Part shown: piece after piece, positions 54,807 through 63,952 of the stretch | Numbering within the stretch: the stretch's first letter is position 1 | Layout: every line of letters starts with the position of its first letter | Assembly (NCBI GenBank): GCA_041399205.1 | Contig: JAWKTK010000006.1 | Span: 248,001 to 312,000 of the forward strand | From: JAGQOZ01 sp041399205 | GTDB lineage: Bacteria > Planctomycetota > Planctomycetia > Pirellulales > Pirellulaceae | Direction: 5' to 3' | DNA length: 64,000 nucleotides | Position numbers and translations under genes: made by a program | Notes under the pieces: generated by a model | What the model was told of the DNA's origin: nothing | Databases searched by the model: none | Seen by the model: the letters and a program-made list of their open reading frames with translations, nothing else

Positions 54807-56402
54807 ATGGCTGGAAAATCGCTGTTGGTTTTGTTTGTCTGTTTGGCAGGAGCGAGTTTCGTTGCGGATCGCGTGATGGCGCAGGCAAATCCCGCATCTC
54901 GCCGACCTCGAGGCCGCGAATTTGTGGAAGGCGTACTGAACACGCTGATTGAAAGTCAGCTGCCTTCGTCTTCACAGCGAACCGCTCAGCCGTCTTCGCG
55001 CCGCGCGACTAACGCCAGTATACGAGACGTGCAGACGAATCTGGCCAGCTTTTCGCAAGAGCTTTCCAATCTGGTGGCGGAAATCCATGGCAGCGCCAAC
55101 GCGAATTACGGATTTCGCGCGATTCTAAGCGACGCATTACAAACCAACGCCACCGCAACCTTGCTGACTCGTAGCGCTGCCAACGAAACCAACCCACGGA
55201 ACTTGGAAGCCGGTTATCAGCAATTGGATCAAGAATGGAGATCGTTAGCGTTCAAGTTGGAACAAATCCGTAATCTCAACGCGCGAACCACCGACTACAT
55301 TCGACGCTGCAATGAACTCAATCAGCGACTCGGCAATCTCTTTCAAACTCGTCCCCAAGTCAACGCTCGAGAACTACAGCGTAATCTGAACGATCTTTCC
55401 AGCGAATTGATGCACCTGCAAGACGACCTGGAGATTGAAGTGGACAATCGTAATTTGCGGTACGAACTACAAATGGAAGGACGACGGTTGTTGGCCATCG
55501 TTCGTCGAATTTCCAGCATGATGCAGGACCAAAACACGACGCCCAGTTCGGTGCGAACGGAATACCAAGCGTTTCAACGACAATGGGATCCCCATTTGGG
55601 ACGTTTGCGCGAAGTCAATTCGCGCTATGTGGCTCGTCAAATCCAACGTATTCAAGCTGCCGATCGTCAGATTCAAGAATTGCTATGGATGACGCCCGGC
55701 GTGGATCGCACGGAAATTATTTACCTTTCCAAACAAGTCCAAACCGATGTTGAAGCGTTGATGAACAGTATTTCGCTCCGCCACCTGACTCGGCTAGATA
55801 CCGATCCGAGTCGAACCGTGCGTTTGGCGAGTTCGCTGAGCGGTTATTGTGACGACTTTGTGGCATGTGTCCAAAACGGAGACAGTGACCAAACGCTGGC
55901 CAGTATTTTCAATTTTTTGGACGACGAATGGAAAGGCCTTTCGTCAGACATTCAGCGCATTGATTCTCGTGAAGCTCGGCAATACGACCGCTTGATTTCG
56001 AATTCGCTGGGACAGCTACGACAAATCTTGCGAGCGGCACCGCAAATGGACTTAGAACGAGTGGTCCAGTCGGCGGCGGCATTGGAAAACTATGCCGAAC
56101 AATTTCAGGTCTTGGTTCGTCAAGTTTTGAGCGAAAACAACCGGTATACTCAGGAATTTCGCAATGAAATCACGAACAACGCCAATCGCTTCCGTCAGTC
56201 CGTGGAACAGCTTCATGCCGATCTGCATCGCAACGTCGATCGCCGAATATTGCAACAACACGCCACCGATGTCGTGACGTATTGGGAAGGCATGAACAAT
56301 CAAATTGGTCGCTTTCCATTGGAAACTCGTAACCGCTTCTACGACCTCCGCAATCGTTCCACGCCGTTAGTGGTCGATGTACAAACGATGCTGACATTGT
56401 AG
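54807..56402 (+). CDS. secreted helical protein with three long internal repeats
   Basis: 531 residues from ATG 54807, with GGAGG 7 bases upstream (inside a longer in-frame ATG at 54795). The signal peptide is LLVLFVCLAGASFVADRVMAQ. After a Ser/Arg-rich linker the rest is almost entirely helical and repeats every 115-116 residues. Repeat anchors are YQQLDQEWRSLAFKLEQIRN (residue 137), YQAFQRQWDPHLGRLREVNS (253) and FNFLDDEWKGLSSDIQRIDS (368). Each leads to xARxxxRxxxxxxxLxxLL and then xPxxDxxxL (for example LGNLFQTRPQVNARELQ; IQELLWMTPGVDRTEI; LRQILRAAPQMDLERV). The repeat is visible by eye; the fold is not known to me. No anchor motif at the C-terminus. Confidence 0.8.
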   Translation: MAGKSLLVLFVCLAGASFVADRVMAQANPASRRPRGREFVEGVLNTLIESQLPSSSQRTAQPSSRRATNASIRDVQTNLASFSQELSNLVAEIHGSANANYGFRAILSDALQTNATATLLTRSAANETNPRNLEAGYQQLDQEWRSLAFKLEQIRNLNARTTDYIRRCNELNQRLGNLFQTRPQVNARELQRNLNDLSSELMHLQDDLEIEVDNRNLRYELQMEGRRLLAIVRRISSMMQDQNTTPSSVRTEYQAFQRQWDPHLGRLREVNSRYVARQIQRIQAADRQIQELLWMTPGVDRTEIIYLSKQVQTDVEALMNSISLRHLTRLDTDPSRTVRLASSLSGYCDDFVACVQNGDSDQTLASIFNFLDDEWKGLSSDIQRIDSREARQYDRLISNSLGQLRQILRAAPQMDLERVVQSAAALENYAEQFQVLVRQVLSENNRYTQEFRNEITNNANRFRQSVEQLHADLHRNVDRRILQQHATDVVTYWEGMNNQIGRFPLETRNRFYDLRNRSTPLVVDVQTMLTL

Positions 56403-56465
56403 TGTACAGCCTTGGTTTCAGGCGTTAGACACGCCGGCAGTTGTGTGAATTTATTCGGGATAAGA

Positions 56466-56579
56466 AGCACCGCGAGAAATGCGATTGCGGTGCTGACGAG
56501 ACAATGAATGGAGTTCGCCTAGATTTTACGCGAGCCACGGCTGGCCGGACGAATGGAGTCCAACAATTGGAAACTCCAT
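56466..56579. repeat. two hairpins in the 56403-56684 intergenic region
   Basis: AGCACCGC (56466-56473) pairs with GCGGTGCT (56487-56494). ATGGAGT-CC (56553-56561) pairs with GG-AA-ACTCCAT (to 56579). Neither has a T run, so termination is uncertain. The region between the helical-repeat gene and yacG holds no other feature. Confidence 0.45.
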
Positions 56580-56684
56580 GACGCAGAGATTACCGAGAAA
56601 TAAAAGTCCAGCTAAGCGGCGCAACTGGCTATATGCAATATTCGTTCGAACCATAATTGCCGATTGTGATCCAGGCGGCGGCGA

Positions 56685-56888
56685 CTAATCCCAATATTCG
56701 TCCGGTTCTTCTTCGGCTTCTGGATTAAGCGGCAAACGAATTTCTTCGTTGAACCAGCGATTCAGGTCGACGTTCTTGCATCGGGAACTGCAGAACGGCA
56801 TGGATGAATTGCCAGACGTGGCAACCGCTTGGCCGCAAATAGGGCAAGCCAGCGATTTGGTGGACGAAAATCTTGGTTCTTGAATCAT
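56685..56888 (-). CDS. yacG: DNA gyrase inhibitor YacG
   Basis: 67 residues if started at ATG 56888, which has GGAGAG six bases upstream; ATG 56900 lies 4 codons earlier. Zinc-ribbon motif: CPIC then CSSRC (SLACPICGQAVATSGNSSMP, FCSSRCKNVDLNRWFNEEIRLP), followed by an acidic tail. YacG binds GyrB and inhibits gyrase in E. coli, where it also binds zinc. The conserved DLxRWxxxExxxP region is present. Confidence 0.92.
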   Translation of the reverse strand: MIQEPRFSSTKSLACPICGQAVATSGNSSMPFCSSRCKNVDLNRWFNEEIRLPLNPEAEEEPDEYWD

Positions 56889-57092
56889 GTGACTCTCCAT
56901 CGCCTAATGCATCGTGTAGACGGTTTTCCCAGATTATACGCATCCTGGATTCGGTTTCCACCAATGGTCTCATTGAGTGCTTGAGTCACGATAACACGAG
57001 CACCCGAACAAAACAGATTTGACGATTTCGATTCGGCTATTCAAAATGGAGTGTGCGTGCAACCAAGTAGTCCGGAGGGAATTCTTCGATCC

Positions 57093-58520
57093 ATGTCTGA
57101 AATTACAGAAGTTCGAACGGCGGTAAACTCGGCGAGTTCCATATGGCCCTCAATTCGCAGAACGTCGCATCGCCATGCATTGTGTGGCGAACCGATCCGA
57201 TGGTGGCGAATCCTATTTGTCTTGGCAGTCACGCTGTTGGTTTCGGTTCGCAGTTCGCACAGCCAGCCAGCTCCACCCGCCAACGCTCAAGATTTTGGTT
57301 TGCGTTTGGAAACGGGCGAAATCACCGTGGGTGATGGTCGGAAACTATTGGTTACGCAAAACGATCAGCCCACCGTGGGGCTGTTTCAGTTGCAATCGGG
57401 TCGGTCACGAGTCTTGGTGATGCCGGACGGTAGTTTGCAAGCGTTTCAGGAAAATGAAACAACGGAATCGGATCGACCGTTTGAACCGATTGGCAAAGAG
57501 GAACTAGCCAAGCAACTTACGGAAGGCCCGTTTCCCGGATTTCAAACTCGGACAACGCGTCGCTATCTATACGTCTACAATTCCAGCGATGCCTTTGCCA
57601 TTGGCACAAGCCGTATTCTGGAAACCATGTATCCCGGTTTGCTTTCGTATTGTCGCAAGATGGATGTCCCGGTGGAAGAACCAGAATATCCGTTGGTGGT
57701 GATCATCTTTCGCACGCAAGACGAATTTGACAAGTATCGCAAGATGCCGGAAGGCGTGATTGCGTATTACAACGCCGTTTCCAACCGCATTGTCATGTAC
57801 GAACAGTCTCGCTTTGCGGATGTCGCGCCGGAGTTGGCTTTGAAGCAGGCCATTTCGACTATTGCGCACGAAGGCGTCCATCAAATCCTGCACAACATTG
57901 GCACTCAGAAACGGATGTCGAATTGGCCGTTGTGGGTGAGCGAAGGGTTGGCTGAATATTTTGCGCCCACCGATGTTGGTCGGCGAATTCGCTGGAAAGG
58001 TGTTGGCCATGTCCAAGATTTGCGGCTGCATGAATTAGTCACGTTCTATCGCACTCAACCTCAATTCAGCACGCAAGGCAAGCTGCTGCGGCAAACCATC
58101 GAATCGAACAATTTGAATTCCATGGGTTACGCCACGTCGTGGGCTTTGGTCAGCTATTTAGCCAAACACGAGCGACGTCAGTTTGCCGAATTCTTTCGCG
58201 ATGTGAGTCAACTGGAACCACTCGGCAAGACCGTACCGGGGCAGCTGTTTGAAAAGCACTTTGACACAGACTACGCCAGGTTGGAACAAGAACTGGTTCG
58301 TTATTTGAATTCATTGCCCTACACGGACCCGATTGCCAATCAAACGCACTACGTTTTAATGATTAAACGCCGTGATCGTCGCGAAGCTTTGATCACGTCT
58401 TCGCCGGCAGAGCTAGAAAAAATGGCCACGGAACGAACGGAAGGAAGCGTCTATCAAGTCCGTAGTTTTGCTAATCGCCAATTGGCCGAAGTCTTTTCTA
58501 AACGCTGGCTGAAAAACTGA
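57093..58520 (+). CDS. DUF1570 protein, putative metallopeptidase-like
   Basis: 475 residues from ATG 57093 (MSEITEVRTA); GTG 57051 is an alternative start, and ribosome sites do not decide. One N-terminal membrane or signal helix (WWRILFVLAVTLLVSVRSSHSQ). The core carries STIAHEGVHQILHNIG with the HExxH zinc motif (HEGVH) and a further Glu in WVSEGLAEYFAPTD, a gluzincin-like arrangement. Upstream strands: LVVIIFRTQDEFDKYRK, GVIAYYNAVSNRIVMYEQS. The family is common in planctomycetes. The C-terminus (about 60 residues, basic) is unlike the rest. Catalysis is inferred from the motif only. Confidence 0.87.
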   Translation: MSEITEVRTAVNSASSIWPSIRRTSHRHALCGEPIRWWRILFVLAVTLLVSVRSSHSQPAPPANAQDFGLRLETGEITVGDGRKLLVTQNDQPTVGLFQLQSGRSRVLVMPDGSLQAFQENETTESDRPFEPIGKEELAKQLTEGPFPGFQTRTTRRYLYVYNSSDAFAIGTSRILETMYPGLLSYCRKMDVPVEEPEYPLVVIIFRTQDEFDKYRKMPEGVIAYYNAVSNRIVMYEQSRFADVAPELALKQAISTIAHEGVHQILHNIGTQKRMSNWPLWVSEGLAEYFAPTDVGRRIRWKGVGHVQDLRLHELVTFYRTQPQFSTQGKLLRQTIESNNLNSMGYATSWALVSYLAKHERRQFAEFFRDVSQLEPLGKTVPGQLFEKHFDTDYARLEQELVRYLNSLPYTDPIANQTHYVLMIKRRDRREALITSSPAELEKMATERTEGSVYQVRSFANRQLAEVFSKRWLKN

Positions 58521-58678
58521 ATTCGGCACGAACTTTTCCGGCGGATAGCTGCCGTTGGCCGCCGAATTTTCGTGACCGCAGTCTGGCCGAAAAACCGTTT
58601 CTTGGCTCGTTCTGATCAAGTACAATAAGGGCTTCTGTACGAACAGAATTTCCCACCTAAATTGGAGCCTACCGAAAC

Positions 58679-60004
58679 ATGGATCAACCACAAACGAATT
58701 TGAATCGTCGAGGATTTCTTGCCAAAAGCAGCTTGGCGACGGCGGCAGCGGCCAGTCTACCCACTATTATTCCGTCATCCGCTTTGGGGCTGGACGGCGC
58801 CACCGCTCCTAGCGAACGCATCACATTGGGATTCATCGGCGTCGGTGGCAAAGGCCAACACAACGCCGGCGCGTTAATGCAATACGGAGACTGTCAAGCT
58901 CTGGCGGTGTGTGACGTAGATCAAAATCATGCGGCCACGGCCAAAGCGGCAATTGACAAAAAGAATGGCAATGAAGATTGCCAAGTTTACGGCGACTTTC
59001 GCGAACTGGTTGCTCGCGAAGACCTGGATGCCATCTGCGTTTCTACGCCCGACCATTGGCATGCGTTGGCAACCGTTGCGGCACTAAACGCCGGCAAAGA
59101 TGTCTATTGCGAAAAACCGTTGGCCAATTCGGTGGTCGAAGGTCGAGCGATCTGTGAGGCGGCTGCGAGAAACGATCGCATCGTGCAAACCGGTAGCCAC
59201 GAACGGTCCGGTGATGGGCGTCGCCACGCGTGCGAATTGGTTCGCAACGGCTATCTGGGAGACATCCACACGGTTCGTATCAATCTACCTAACAGTGATG
59301 CGCATCATCAGAATATCAAGTCGTGGACGGAAGCGCAGCCAGAAATGGAAGTTCCCGGCAACTTGAATTGGGACATGTGGCTGGGGCACACGCCTATGGT
59401 TCCCTACACGGAAAAACGATGTCACTTTTGGTGGCGATTCATTTTGTCGTATGGCGGCGGAGAAATGACGGACCGCGGCGCACACGTAATTGACTTGGCT
59501 CAATTGGCTCTAGGCAAGGATCATACCGGACCGGTCGAATACATGGCCAAAGGGAGCCGGAACCCGTCCGGAATCTACAACGCCTTTATGGATTATCTGT
59601 TCGTCAACATCTATGACGACGGGCTGAAGATGATTGGCTCCACACGAGGTCCTCGCGGAGTGAGGTTCGAAGGAACCGAAGGCTGGCTGTTTATTCACGT
59701 GCACGATCCCGTTGTGGAAGCTTCAGACCCGACGCTGCTGACGGCACAGATCAAACCGTCCGAAATCAGCTTGGGACGCAGCCCTGGCCATCATCGTAAT
59801 TTCTTGGACTGCATCAAGAACCGCAAAGACCCAATGGCAACCGCTGAAATTGGCCATCGCACTGGTTCTATTTGTCACCTGAACAACATTGCGATGAGCT
59901 TGGGACGAGCGATCCGTTGGGATCCGGTAAACGAAGTTGTAGTCAATGATGACGAAGCAAACGCGATGCTGAAACCCGATATGCGTTCGCCCTGGACGAT
60001 CTAG
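58679..60004 (+). CDS. TAT-exported Gfo/Idh/MocA-family oxidoreductase
   Basis: 441 residues, ATG with GGAGCC upstream. TAT signal: NRRGFLAKSSLATAAAASLP. NAD-binding Rossmann motif GFIGVGGKGQHNAG, DVDQNHAATA, then STPDHWHALATVAALNAGKDVYCEKPLANSVVEG (the conserved CEKP Lys), GSHERSGDGRRHACELVRNGYLGDI and HFWWRFILSYGGGEMTDRGAHVIDLAQLALG. This is the large secreted Gfo/Idh/MocA type expanded in planctomycetes, thought to act on sugars. Substrate unknown. A terminator lies about 70 bases downstream. Confidence 0.93.
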   Translation: MDQPQTNLNRRGFLAKSSLATAAAASLPTIIPSSALGLDGATAPSERITLGFIGVGGKGQHNAGALMQYGDCQALAVCDVDQNHAATAKAAIDKKNGNEDCQVYGDFRELVAREDLDAICVSTPDHWHALATVAALNAGKDVYCEKPLANSVVEGRAICEAAARNDRIVQTGSHERSGDGRRHACELVRNGYLGDIHTVRINLPNSDAHHQNIKSWTEAQPEMEVPGNLNWDMWLGHTPMVPYTEKRCHFWWRFILSYGGGEMTDRGAHVIDLAQLALGKDHTGPVEYMAKGSRNPSGIYNAFMDYLFVNIYDDGLKMIGSTRGPRGVRFEGTEGWLFIHVHDPVVEASDPTLLTAQIKPSEISLGRSPGHHRNFLDCIKNRKDPMATAEIGHRTGSICHLNNIAMSLGRAIRWDPVNEVVVNDDEANAMLKPDMRSPWTI

Positions 60005-60072
60005 TCCCGACGCCACAAACGCCAACATCATTTCGAATTTGTCCATTCGATCTAATCAAATCGGTTCGTCCA

Positions 60073-60109
60073 GAAGCCTGCCCATGATTCACATGAGCAG
60101 GCTTTCTTT
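60073..60109 (+). terminator. rho-independent terminator after the oxidoreductase
   Basis: Stem AAGCCTGC (60073-60080) / GCAGGCTT (60096-60103), followed by TCTTTG. The loop holds CATG...CATG, which may pair further. Confidence 0.75.
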
Positions 60110-60398
60110 GTGCCGCAACTTCAGGCTTCGATTTCTCGATAAGAAGTTGGAGCATACTTGTCCAGTCGTCTTCTCAGCGACGAAGAAAAGACGCAGTCGC
60201 GGCAAGCGGCGTGTTGCTTGCCTCACAAAGTCTGCCCGATGCGACGATTACATCAGATAAGTTTGGCAGTTGTGCGAGTTACTCAGGCAACTACGCTAGA
60301 GCGAATGTGGATTCCCACGTCATTTTGTTTGGGAACCGCTTGTCATTCCATTAGAATCTGCCGCAGTCCCGCTGCACGGAAGGCCGTTTCTGGCGGAA
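60110..60398. other. region without a supportable gene
   Basis: Between the terminator and a possible small zinc-type protein. Frames here show no family resemblance and no clear ribosome site. I see no repeat or structured RNA. Confidence 0.4.
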
Positions 60399-60559
60399 AT
60401 GAAGTACGAATGTCGTTCGTGTGGCTCACTCCTCAACTTTCCCTCCCAACAAAAAGGGCTGCAAAAATGGTCATCCCACCTGATGCGGAAGCGCGTCTCA
60501 AGATGCTTGAATCTGCGGTCGCCAATGATCGCAAGAATTCCAGCGAACAGAAGAAGTAA
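60399..60559 (+). CDS. possible small CxxC protein, probably frameshifted
   Basis: One frame begins MKYECRSCGSLLNFPSQQKG with a CxxC knuckle typical of small planctomycete zinc-ribbon proteins. A second frame ends AAKMVIPPDAEARLKMLESA and then VANDRKNSSEQKK. The two would join at the AAAAA of about 60454-60459, or at the A run near 60464, with an indel. Whether this is one gene is uncertain: the second CxxC expected in such proteins is missing. Confidence 0.3.
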
Positions 60560-60598
60560 GCATTCTGCCGAACTGGCGTCGGCAGCTTGGCCACAACT

Positions 60599-60628
60599 CG
60601 TTAGTCGAATGAATTCATTCGGCTAACG
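60599..60628. repeat. perfect-armed palindrome at a gene end
   Basis: CGTTAG-T-CGAATGAATTCATTCG-G-CTAACG: 14-base arms with a single mismatch, overlapping the stop codon of the minus-strand gene. No T run. It could be a transcript-end hairpin or a protein-binding site. Confidence 0.5.
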
Positions 60629-61136
60629 AAGTTTCATCATCAACTGGCAAGAGTTCACCGTTGAAATAGCCAATGGTCTGTTCCGGGCTTAGGTTGAAAA
60701 CGGTGCGACCGTTGGTTTGCCACTTCTTGGCTTCGTAGAAGAATACAGCCGTTCCTGCTTTGTAATTGGCCACGGCGGCAACTTCGTCCATGCCACCTCC
60801 TTCTATGGCTTCAAATTTCACCAGCACGGAAATGAGCGCGCTTAACTTTCGTGACGTTCGATCCAGGGCAAATAGCAAGTCATTCTGGAATTCGCACGAT
60901 TCCCAGCGAAGGCCACGCGGCGTTGAGGCCTGTGGCGCGATGTTCGCAAAATCAGCTTCCAGCCATTCGCGTCGACGAGCAAATTCGTGTTGTGCTTCTC
61001 GGTATGAAACCTGTTGTTGCCGCCCAACCCACCAAAAAAAGGATGCTGCTGCCACCAACAAGCAGATGGCGACGGTAATGATGAAGACGAGCATAGCGAC
61101 AACCAACACAGTCCTAATGAAAAAATTGCTCGCCAC
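60615..61136 (-). CDS. small membrane-anchored protein of unknown function
   Basis: 173 residues from GTG 61136. One strong membrane helix at the N-terminus (TVLVVAMLVFIITVAICLLVAAASFFWW), then a soluble part: RRREWLEADFANIAPQASTPRGLRWESCEF, LLFALDRTSRKLSALISVLVKFEAIEGGGM, AGTAVFFYEAKKWQTNGRTVFNLSPEQTIGYFNGEL. I do not recognise the family. The frame is closed upstream and no ribosome site stands out, so the start is approximate. Confidence 0.7.
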   Translation of the reverse strand: MASNFFIRTVLVVAMLVFIITVAICLLVAAASFFWWVGRQQQVSYREAQHEFARRREWLEADFANIAPQASTPRGLRWESCEFQNDLLFALDRTSRKLSALISVLVKFEAIEGGGMDEVAAVANYKAGTAVFFYEAKKWQTNGRTVFNLSPEQTIGYFNGELLPVDDETSLAE

Positions 61137-61269
61137 ACCAACCAGTCAACGTCAGCTGTGAAACGAATCAATTCTGGAAACGGGTCAGGACGTAGTGTAG
61201 GCGATACTGCGACTTCGCCAAGGCATAATTAGAGAAACGGGGCGAATCTGGCAAAATCGAACCACGGAA

Positions 61270-61473
61270 CTACCGATTTCGGCGTTTCATGTCTCGAGCA
61301 TTCGCCACCAACGATTCCAATTCGACTACCGGTGCCGCGAATTCACCTTTTCCGCAGCCGCCGGGACATCCAGCGCAGTTGCTTCGCTTCAAAGCCAGGG
61401 CACGCCAAGCACGTTTCAAAACGTACGCTGCGGCGGTAGCCACCAGTAGAAACACAAGCATGTCTTGCCACAT
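61270..61473 (-). CDS. FeoB-associated Cys-rich membrane protein
   Basis: 67 residues, with AAGGAAA at the start, located just 12 bases after feoB. One membrane helix (MLVFLLVATAAAYVLKRAW), then CAGCPGGCGKG, the CxxCxxxC pattern of the FeoB-associated family. Such proteins may deliver or guard Fe(II) at FeoB or take the place of FeoC; the function is not proven. Operon with feoB and feoA is clear from spacing. Confidence 0.88.
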   Translation of the reverse strand: MWQDMLVFLLVATAAAYVLKRAWRALALKRSNCAGCPGGCGKGEFAAPVVELESLVANARDMKRRNR

Positions 61474-61485
61474 CGGCGAATTTCC

Positions 61486-63693
61486 TTAGACGAACCAGTT
61501 ACCAATCCAGGTAGTCAGAAACGCTGCAACGTATGCCAAGCCGGTCATGTAAACAAATGAAAACACGGCCCAACGCCACGAATTCATTTCGCGGCGAATG
61601 ATGGCCAACGTGGAAACACATTGAGCACACAAGGCAAAGAAAACCATCACGCTCAGCGCCACGGGAATGGTAAACAATGGGCGTTCCGACCCTTCCCAAG
61701 TAGCGCGGCGCAGGGCGTCGCGCAACTCAGCCGAACCTTCGTCCTGTTCGTCCCCAAGATTAAAAATGACACCCAAGGTGCTGACCACTACTTCACGTGC
61801 CGGAAATGACGCGACAACGGCGCATCCAATTCGCCAGTCCCAGCCCAGTGGGCGAACGACGGGCTCAATACATTGTCCGGCTTGTCCCAAATAGCTGCGG
61901 CGAATTTGAGCCGCCGACTGGTCGCGTTGCAGACGTTCTAGTATCAATTCCAATTCATTCGAATCTCCGTCGGACGATTCCAGCTGGCTTTCCAGCGACG
62001 CAATTTCGGTGGCGAACCCCGGATCAGATTGAGCCGATCGAGGGTAATAGCCGGCGGCCCAGACCAAAATGGAAACGGCAAATATCAACGTTCCTGCTCG
62101 ATACACAAACGCCCAGCACCGCTCCCACACTCGATGCAAGACAATCCGCCAGTCGGGAACTTTGTAACTGGGCAATTCCATGACAAACGGTGGCGTTTCA
62201 CCTTTCAAAATGGTTCGCTTCAACAGCCAAGCCACCAAAACCGCCACCACGATTCCAATGAAGTACATCAGGAAAAAGACCAAGCTGCGAGAACTCAAGA
62301 TCCACGGCACAATCGTAAAGCTGGGAATAAACGCACTGGTTAACAACACGTACACCGGAATCCGAGCACTGCAGCTCATCAACGGAGCAACCAATATCGT
62401 AATGAAACGGTCTCGGCGATTTTCAATCACTCGCGCGGCCATGATACCGGGAACTGCACACGCGAATGAAGAAAGCAACGGGATGAACGACTTGCCATTG
62501 AGACCAATGGCCGACATTGATTTGTCCATCAGATAAGCGGCCCGCGACATATAGCCGCAATCTTCCAGGATGGCGATGAACAGAAACAGGATGGCAATCT
62601 GAGGCAGGAACACCAAGACACCGCCAACGCCCGCAACGACGCCGTTCAGCATCAGTGAACGCAGGGCGCCTGGCGGTAGCAAGCCTCCGACCCAGCCTCC
62701 CATTTCGCCGATCCCAGATTCAATTAGGTCCGAAAAAAATGGGGCAAACCCAAACACTGCTTGAAAAATAATCAGCATCAGCAAAGCGAAGATGCCTGTC
62801 CCCATAATACGATGCGTCACGACATGGTCAATTCGATCGGAAAACGTCGCACGATGCTCGTCCGGCCGACAAATCACATCTTGCGTGACTTGATTGATCC
62901 AGGAATAGCGAGCGATCGGTTCGATGGAAACCAATTCGTCACTGGTGGCCGCCAATCGCTGTCGAGCGGAATCGACCGCACTGATCACGGACGCACTGAC
63001 TCCAGGCAATTTTGCTTCATGAAGATAGCCCGTATCCAAAATCAGACGCTGAATCAAATAATGCGGCAACGGCGTTGCGGATTCTTGCGAAGAAATGTCA
63101 TGAATTTGCTGAACTTCGGCACAAAATGCTTCCGAAAAAGGACTGCGAAATGGCGCCACGGGTGTTTGCAGAGACTGCACGATGGCCTGTTTCAAATCGT
63201 CCAGGCCTTTGCGAGCGTTCGCTTGAATCGGCACCACCGTCACGCCAATGCGTTCCGCCAGCAGCGCCACGTTGATGTCAATTCCCTTTGACGACGCGAC
63301 GTCCATCATGTTTAGTGCCACCACCGTAGGACGGTGGAGTTCTAAGACTTGGCAGACCAAATACAAATTGCGCTGCAAATTGCTGGCATCTACGATGCAC
63401 ACTATTGCATCCGGTTGACCTACGTCCTCTTGCCGACCCAGCAAGACGTCCACGGACACCATTTCATCCATAGATTGAGGCGCCAGACTATACGTTCCCG
63501 GCAAATCAATGATGGTGTAGTCACGGCCATTCATTTTGGCCGAACCCAATTTCTTTTCGACCGTCACACCCGGATAATTGCCGACTCGTTGCCGCACGCC
63601 CGACAACGCACCGAAAAGTGTCGATTTGCCCGTATTAGGGTTGCCGCAAAGAGCAATTCGAATTGGACGACCAGCGGGCAAAGTTTTCGGCAT
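61486..63693 (-). CDS. feoB: ferrous iron transport protein B
   Basis: 735 residues, family-typical. N-terminal G domain: GNPNTGKSTLFGALSG (G1), YPGVTVEKK (G2), DLPGTYSLAP (G3), NMMD (G4). Membrane part: ALLMLIIFQAVFGFAPFF, GGVLVFLPQIAILFLFIAILEDCGYMSRAAYL (gate motif), SFACAVPGIMAARVI, APLMSCSARIPVYVLL, GWDWRIGCAVVASFPAREVVVSTLG, FALCAQCVSTLAIIRRE. It moves Fe(II) across the inner membrane, with GTP hydrolysis as a regulatory or driving step. feoA lies 28 bases upstream and the Cys-rich partner 12 bases downstream. In other bacteria such operons respond to iron through Fur; no Fur box was identified here. Confidence 0.97.
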   Translation of the reverse strand: MPKTLPAGRPIRIALCGNPNTGKSTLFGALSGVRQRVGNYPGVTVEKKLGSAKMNGRDYTIIDLPGTYSLAPQSMDEMVSVDVLLGRQEDVGQPDAIVCIVDASNLQRNLYLVCQVLELHRPTVVALNMMDVASSKGIDINVALLAERIGVTVVPIQANARKGLDDLKQAIVQSLQTPVAPFRSPFSEAFCAEVQQIHDISSQESATPLPHYLIQRLILDTGYLHEAKLPGVSASVISAVDSARQRLAATSDELVSIEPIARYSWINQVTQDVICRPDEHRATFSDRIDHVVTHRIMGTGIFALLMLIIFQAVFGFAPFFSDLIESGIGEMGGWVGGLLPPGALRSLMLNGVVAGVGGVLVFLPQIAILFLFIAILEDCGYMSRAAYLMDKSMSAIGLNGKSFIPLLSSFACAVPGIMAARVIENRRDRFITILVAPLMSCSARIPVYVLLTSAFIPSFTIVPWILSSRSLVFFLMYFIGIVVAVLVAWLLKRTILKGETPPFVMELPSYKVPDWRIVLHRVWERCWAFVYRAGTLIFAVSILVWAAGYYPRSAQSDPGFATEIASLESQLESSDGDSNELELILERLQRDQSAAQIRRSYLGQAGQCIEPVVRPLGWDWRIGCAVVASFPAREVVVSTLGVIFNLGDEQDEGSAELRDALRRATWEGSERPLFTIPVALSVMVFFALCAQCVSTLAIIRREMNSWRWAVFSFVYMTGLAYVAAFLTTWIGNWFV

Positions 63694-63721
63694 CGCACAG
63701 TCCGTGACACCAAGGCAAAGA

Positions 63722-63952
63722 TTAGTCGATCGGAGTCACCTGCACTCGAGCCGCTTCCGATTTGCGAACCGACAAGCGATATCCATTGACGTCAATTTCA
63801 ATCGGATCGCCCAACATTGCGGTGCCGACAAATGACAATTGGGCTCCAGGAGCAAGTCCCATTTCTAAAAGACGAAGAGTAATCGAATCGCTACCCACCA
63901 CTCGGGCAACTTGAGCTCGACTTCCCACGTGCAGATCGGCCAACGTGGTCAA
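63722..63952 (-). CDS. feoA: ferrous iron transport protein A
   Basis: 76 residues if started at TTG 63952, which has GGAGAGG at ideal spacing; the GTG at 63982 upstream has no ribosome site. SH3-like FeoA fold: TTLADLHVGSRAQVARV, ITLRLLEMGLAPGAQLSFVGTAMLGDPIEIDVNGYRLSVRKSEAARVQV, with the typical LLEMGLxPGxxL and LRxxEAxxV elements. FeoA interacts with FeoB and is needed for full uptake. First gene of the feo operon as far as the window shows. Confidence 0.93.
   Translation of the reverse strand: MTTLADLHVGSRAQVARVVGSDSITLRLLEMGLAPGAQLSFVGTAMLGDPIEIDVNGYRLSVRKSEAARVQVTPID

Noticed and set aside
58540..58570. Terminator after the DUF1570 gene
   Set aside because: GGCGG/CCGCC can pair and TTTT follows, but the stem is only 5 bases and a competing pairing exists; too weak to list.
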